A stretch of 5,576 bases of DNA from Thermoplasmatota archaeon. GTDB lineage: Archaea; Thermoplasmatota; Thermoplasmata; GCA-020350865; JAUVCJ01. Made by a program: the position numbers and the translations under genes. The notes under the pieces are model-generated. The model was given only the letters and a program-made list of their open reading frames with translations, made no database searches and was not told where the DNA came from. Where the stretch lies: NCBI GenBank assembly GCA_030595765.1, contig JAUVCJ010000164.1:1-5576 (forward strand), read 5' to 3'. Shown piece after piece: positions 4,225 through 5,576 of this stretch (position 1 is the first letter of the stretch; the number at the start of each line of letters is the position of its first letter).

Positions 4225-5436
4225 TCTTATTTATCAAGGATGGGAATGCGCATGAAACTTAGAAAACAGAACAGATTCGATTCGAGTGACAAGGTTACGG
4301 CCGGTCTGCTCCAGGGTGGTGTTTACAACATAAACCCAGGATTCTCCGGTTCGCAACAGTTGAACCCAAAGGAGCCAAAGTACACAGACATTGCTAATGG
4401 TGCAAAGGTCATTGGCATGATGGTGCTCTTCCTGTGGTGGCTACCCCTTCTGGGTCCAGTCGTAGCTGGCTATCTGGGAGGCCGCAGGGCAGGAACCCCA
4501 TTTAGGGGCTTTGCCGCAGGAGCCATCGTGGTGGCGGTCATTTATGGGATCATATATTCGCTTACTGTGGGCTTTTTTGAGTTCCAGTCCAGCGTTTCCG
4601 TGCTGCCTGGCATGGTGGTAGCAGCAACTGGCAAGGTCATACCCGAACTTGCTCCATATGCCACTGGTTTCTTCGATGGCTTTGGCTCTCTTTTCAGCGG
4701 TAATTTTGGAACCTATGGCATCCTGGTTACCTTCGGAGTGCTTGGCGGCATGGTGAGCCAACAGACCTACAACGACTTTAGGCGTGCGATGCGCAATACA
4801 TTCGGCGGCTTTTCCGATGTATTCCAGCCTGACTATTTCATGCAGCTGGCAGACATGGTTGCCCAGCGCACTGTCTATGCCCTATCTTACATGAATCAGG
4901 TATCAAAGGGCATGCCGATGTCACTTCCCGAAGCCCAGGGTGTGGATGGCTCATTTGGCATACTTCCAGAGGCAGGAAGGGCTAACCAAGCCAATTCTGG
5001 CGGAGTTCGTTCAGGCAGAGCAAATTCCAGCAGAGCCAACTCCCATGGGGCTAGTTCCGGCAGGGGCGGCTCAATGGCGCAAGGGCATCGCGGGTGGAAC
5101 CCCGGACCAAATGATGCATTTGACACCTCAGCCGTTGTGGATGTAAGCGAGGAAGCCATCATCAATGGTTGGAAGGAATCAAAGCGCCAGATGAATGGTG
5201 AGCCACGCAAGCGCTCAAGGGGCTCACGCAATTCCAAGCCCAAAAGAGTGGCAAAGGAGGCACAGACCCCGTTCGAGGAGGCCGGGATCCCGATCATTGG
5301 CGACTTTAAGGGCGGGAAAAAAATGGACAAGGAAGCCCAGGCTCGAATCGCTCAAGTCGAGGCTGGCGATTACGAGGGTTACGAGACCGTCCCAGCTCCA
5401 ACGCATCCTGAAGAGCTTGGCTTTGCCACCCTCTAA
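4216..5436 (+). CDS. Multi-TM protein with low-complexity and charged tail
   Basis: I do not recognise this 406-residue protein. Residues 1-60 are polar and basic. Clear TM segments lie at about 63-87 and 98-121, joined by a Gly-rich GYLGGRRAGTPFRG loop. A longer weakly hydrophobic, amphipathic stretch follows (127-160), then a third TM at about 163-181. This Gly-zipper pattern resembles small archaeal membrane families such as DUF5518, but I would not assign it. Residues 255-300 are low complexity (Gly, Ser, Asn, Arg, with GRANS/SRANS units), and 320-380 are highly charged (basic RKRSRGSRNSKPKR near 331-344). The end is acidic with proline. The bulk of the tail is probably cytoplasmic and disordered and might bind nucleic acid or a partner. 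The start is uncertain: GTG at 4216 is the longest, while ATGs at 4240, 4246 and 4252 are alternatives; AAGG at 4236-4239 suits 4246, and the operator-like sites at 4206-4224 would then remain untranslated. Confidence 0.85.
   Translation: MSDSYLSRMGMRMKLRKQNRFDSSDKVTAGLLQGGVYNINPGFSGSQQLNPKEPKYTDIANGAKVIGMMVLFLWWLPLLGPVVAGYLGGRRAGTPFRGFAAGAIVVAVIYGIIYSLTVGFFEFQSSVSVLPGMVVAATGKVIPELAPYATGFFDGFGSLFSGNFGTYGILVTFGVLGGMVSQQTYNDFRRAMRNTFGGFSDVFQPDYFMQLADMVAQRTVYALSYMNQVSKGMPMSLPEAQGVDGSFGILPEAGRANQANSGGVRSGRANSSRANSHGASSGRGGSMAQGHRGWNPGPNDAFDTSAVVDVSEEAIINGWKESKRQMNGEPRKRSRGSRNSKPKRVAKEAQTPFEEAGIPIIGDFKGGKKMDKEAQARIAQVEAGDYEGYETVPAPTHPEELGFATL
5014..5043 (+). repeat. 15-bp in-frame tandem repeat (GRANS/SRANS)
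   Basis: Two adjacent 15-bp units (5014-5028 and 5029-5043) match at 12 of 15 positions and encode GRANS and SRANS. A related GRANQANS lies just upstream. The low-complexity linker of the membrane protein has probably grown by short in-frame duplications. Confidence 0.6.
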
Positions 5437-5460
5437 AATAAGCGCCTGCCCATCCTTTAA

Positions 5461-5501
5461 TCCCTTCCCTTCCTTTTTTCCTTCTTTTTTTCCTTCCTTT
5501 T
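5461..5501 (+). terminator. 41-nt all-pyrimidine terminator
   Basis: Beginning 24 bp after the TAA, 41 consecutive bases on the plus strand are C or T, including T6 (5474-5479) and T7 (5485-5491). Such T-rich non-template tracts terminate archaeal RNA polymerase. The tract separates the 406-residue gene from the next promoter at 5535. It is nearly mirror-symmetric (5468-5497). Confidence 0.7.
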
Positions 5502-5523
5502 GTTCATCTAATTAATTAACAGC

Positions 5524-5543
5524 CACCAAAATCCATATATATA
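5524..5543 (+). promoter_or_regulatory. TATA/BRE promoter of a gene leaving the window
   Basis: An A-rich BRE-like stretch (ACCAAAATCC, 5525-5534) precedes ATATATATA (5535-5543). The predicted start site near 5565 coincides with the ATG at 5566, which may be a leaderless start encoding Met-Glu-Glu. Alternatively GGAGGAGA (5568-5575) is the ribosome binding site for a start just past the window. The sequence ends too soon to decide. Confidence 0.55.
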
Positions 5544-5576
5544 GCCATGGCCTGGTGAATAGGGCATGGAGGAGAA

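Noticed and set aside
4896..5330. Antisense frame of 144 codons within the 406-residue gene
   Set aside because: It is a shadow of the Gly/Ser/Arg-rich coding strand; its Pro/Leu/Ser bias follows from the complement, and no promoter or ribosome binding site is seen.

Overview
The window looks archaeal. It carries an MptE-type (DUF115) pterin pyrophosphokinase, a stand-alone Lrp/AsnC RAM-domain protein, TATA/BRE-like elements about 25 bp upstream of several genes, apparently leaderless or short-leader starts, and T-rich (not hairpin) terminators. The protein style (many small membrane proteins, a helical-repeat protein with a zinc ribbon, a RAM protein ending GVIDTKTLTGIKF) suggests Thermoplasmata and perhaps Methanomassiliicoccales. 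That placement is inference; there is no rRNA or other marker here to settle it.

Layout. (1) Positions 1-2000 hold a minus-strand group. Reading along the minus strand: a 410-residue protein of four roughly 65-residue helical repeats plus a C-terminal zinc ribbon (768-2000), a short gap with its own promoter, a 77-residue RAM protein (433-666), then 11 bp later a three-TM protein (80-421). A pyrimidine-rich terminator follows at 22-60 on the minus strand. (2) Positions 2001-2130 are a divergent intergenic region serving the 410-residue gene and mptE. (3) mptE (2131-2949, +) converges on a two-gene minus-strand operon (2965-3755), with 15 bp between the stops. This operon encodes a membrane-anchored extracellular protein with six N-X-T sequons and a small two-TM protein with a cytoplasmic coiled coil; the genes are coupled by an ATGA overlap with a strong GGAGGT ribosome binding site. 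(4) Positions 3756-4215 are an unusually long, AT-richer intergenic region packed with short repeats: two 10-bp tandem clusters, a 7-bp tandem, and six TGTCNGAY half-palindromes. A strong TATA box at its right edge drives (5) a 406-residue multi-TM protein (4216-5436) with a low-complexity Gly/Ser/Asn/Arg stretch and a charged tail. (6) Positions 5437-5576 hold a 41-nt pyrimidine terminator and then a second strong TATA box for a gene starting at or beyond the window end.

Only mptE has a confident biochemical role (methanopterin/folate precursor synthesis). The RAM protein is probably a small effector-binding regulator. The other five genes are unrecognised, and four of them are membrane or surface proteins. 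The most unusual features are the repeat-dense control region before the 406-residue gene, the sequon-rich surface protein with its coupled partner, and the repeat/zinc-ribbon protein.
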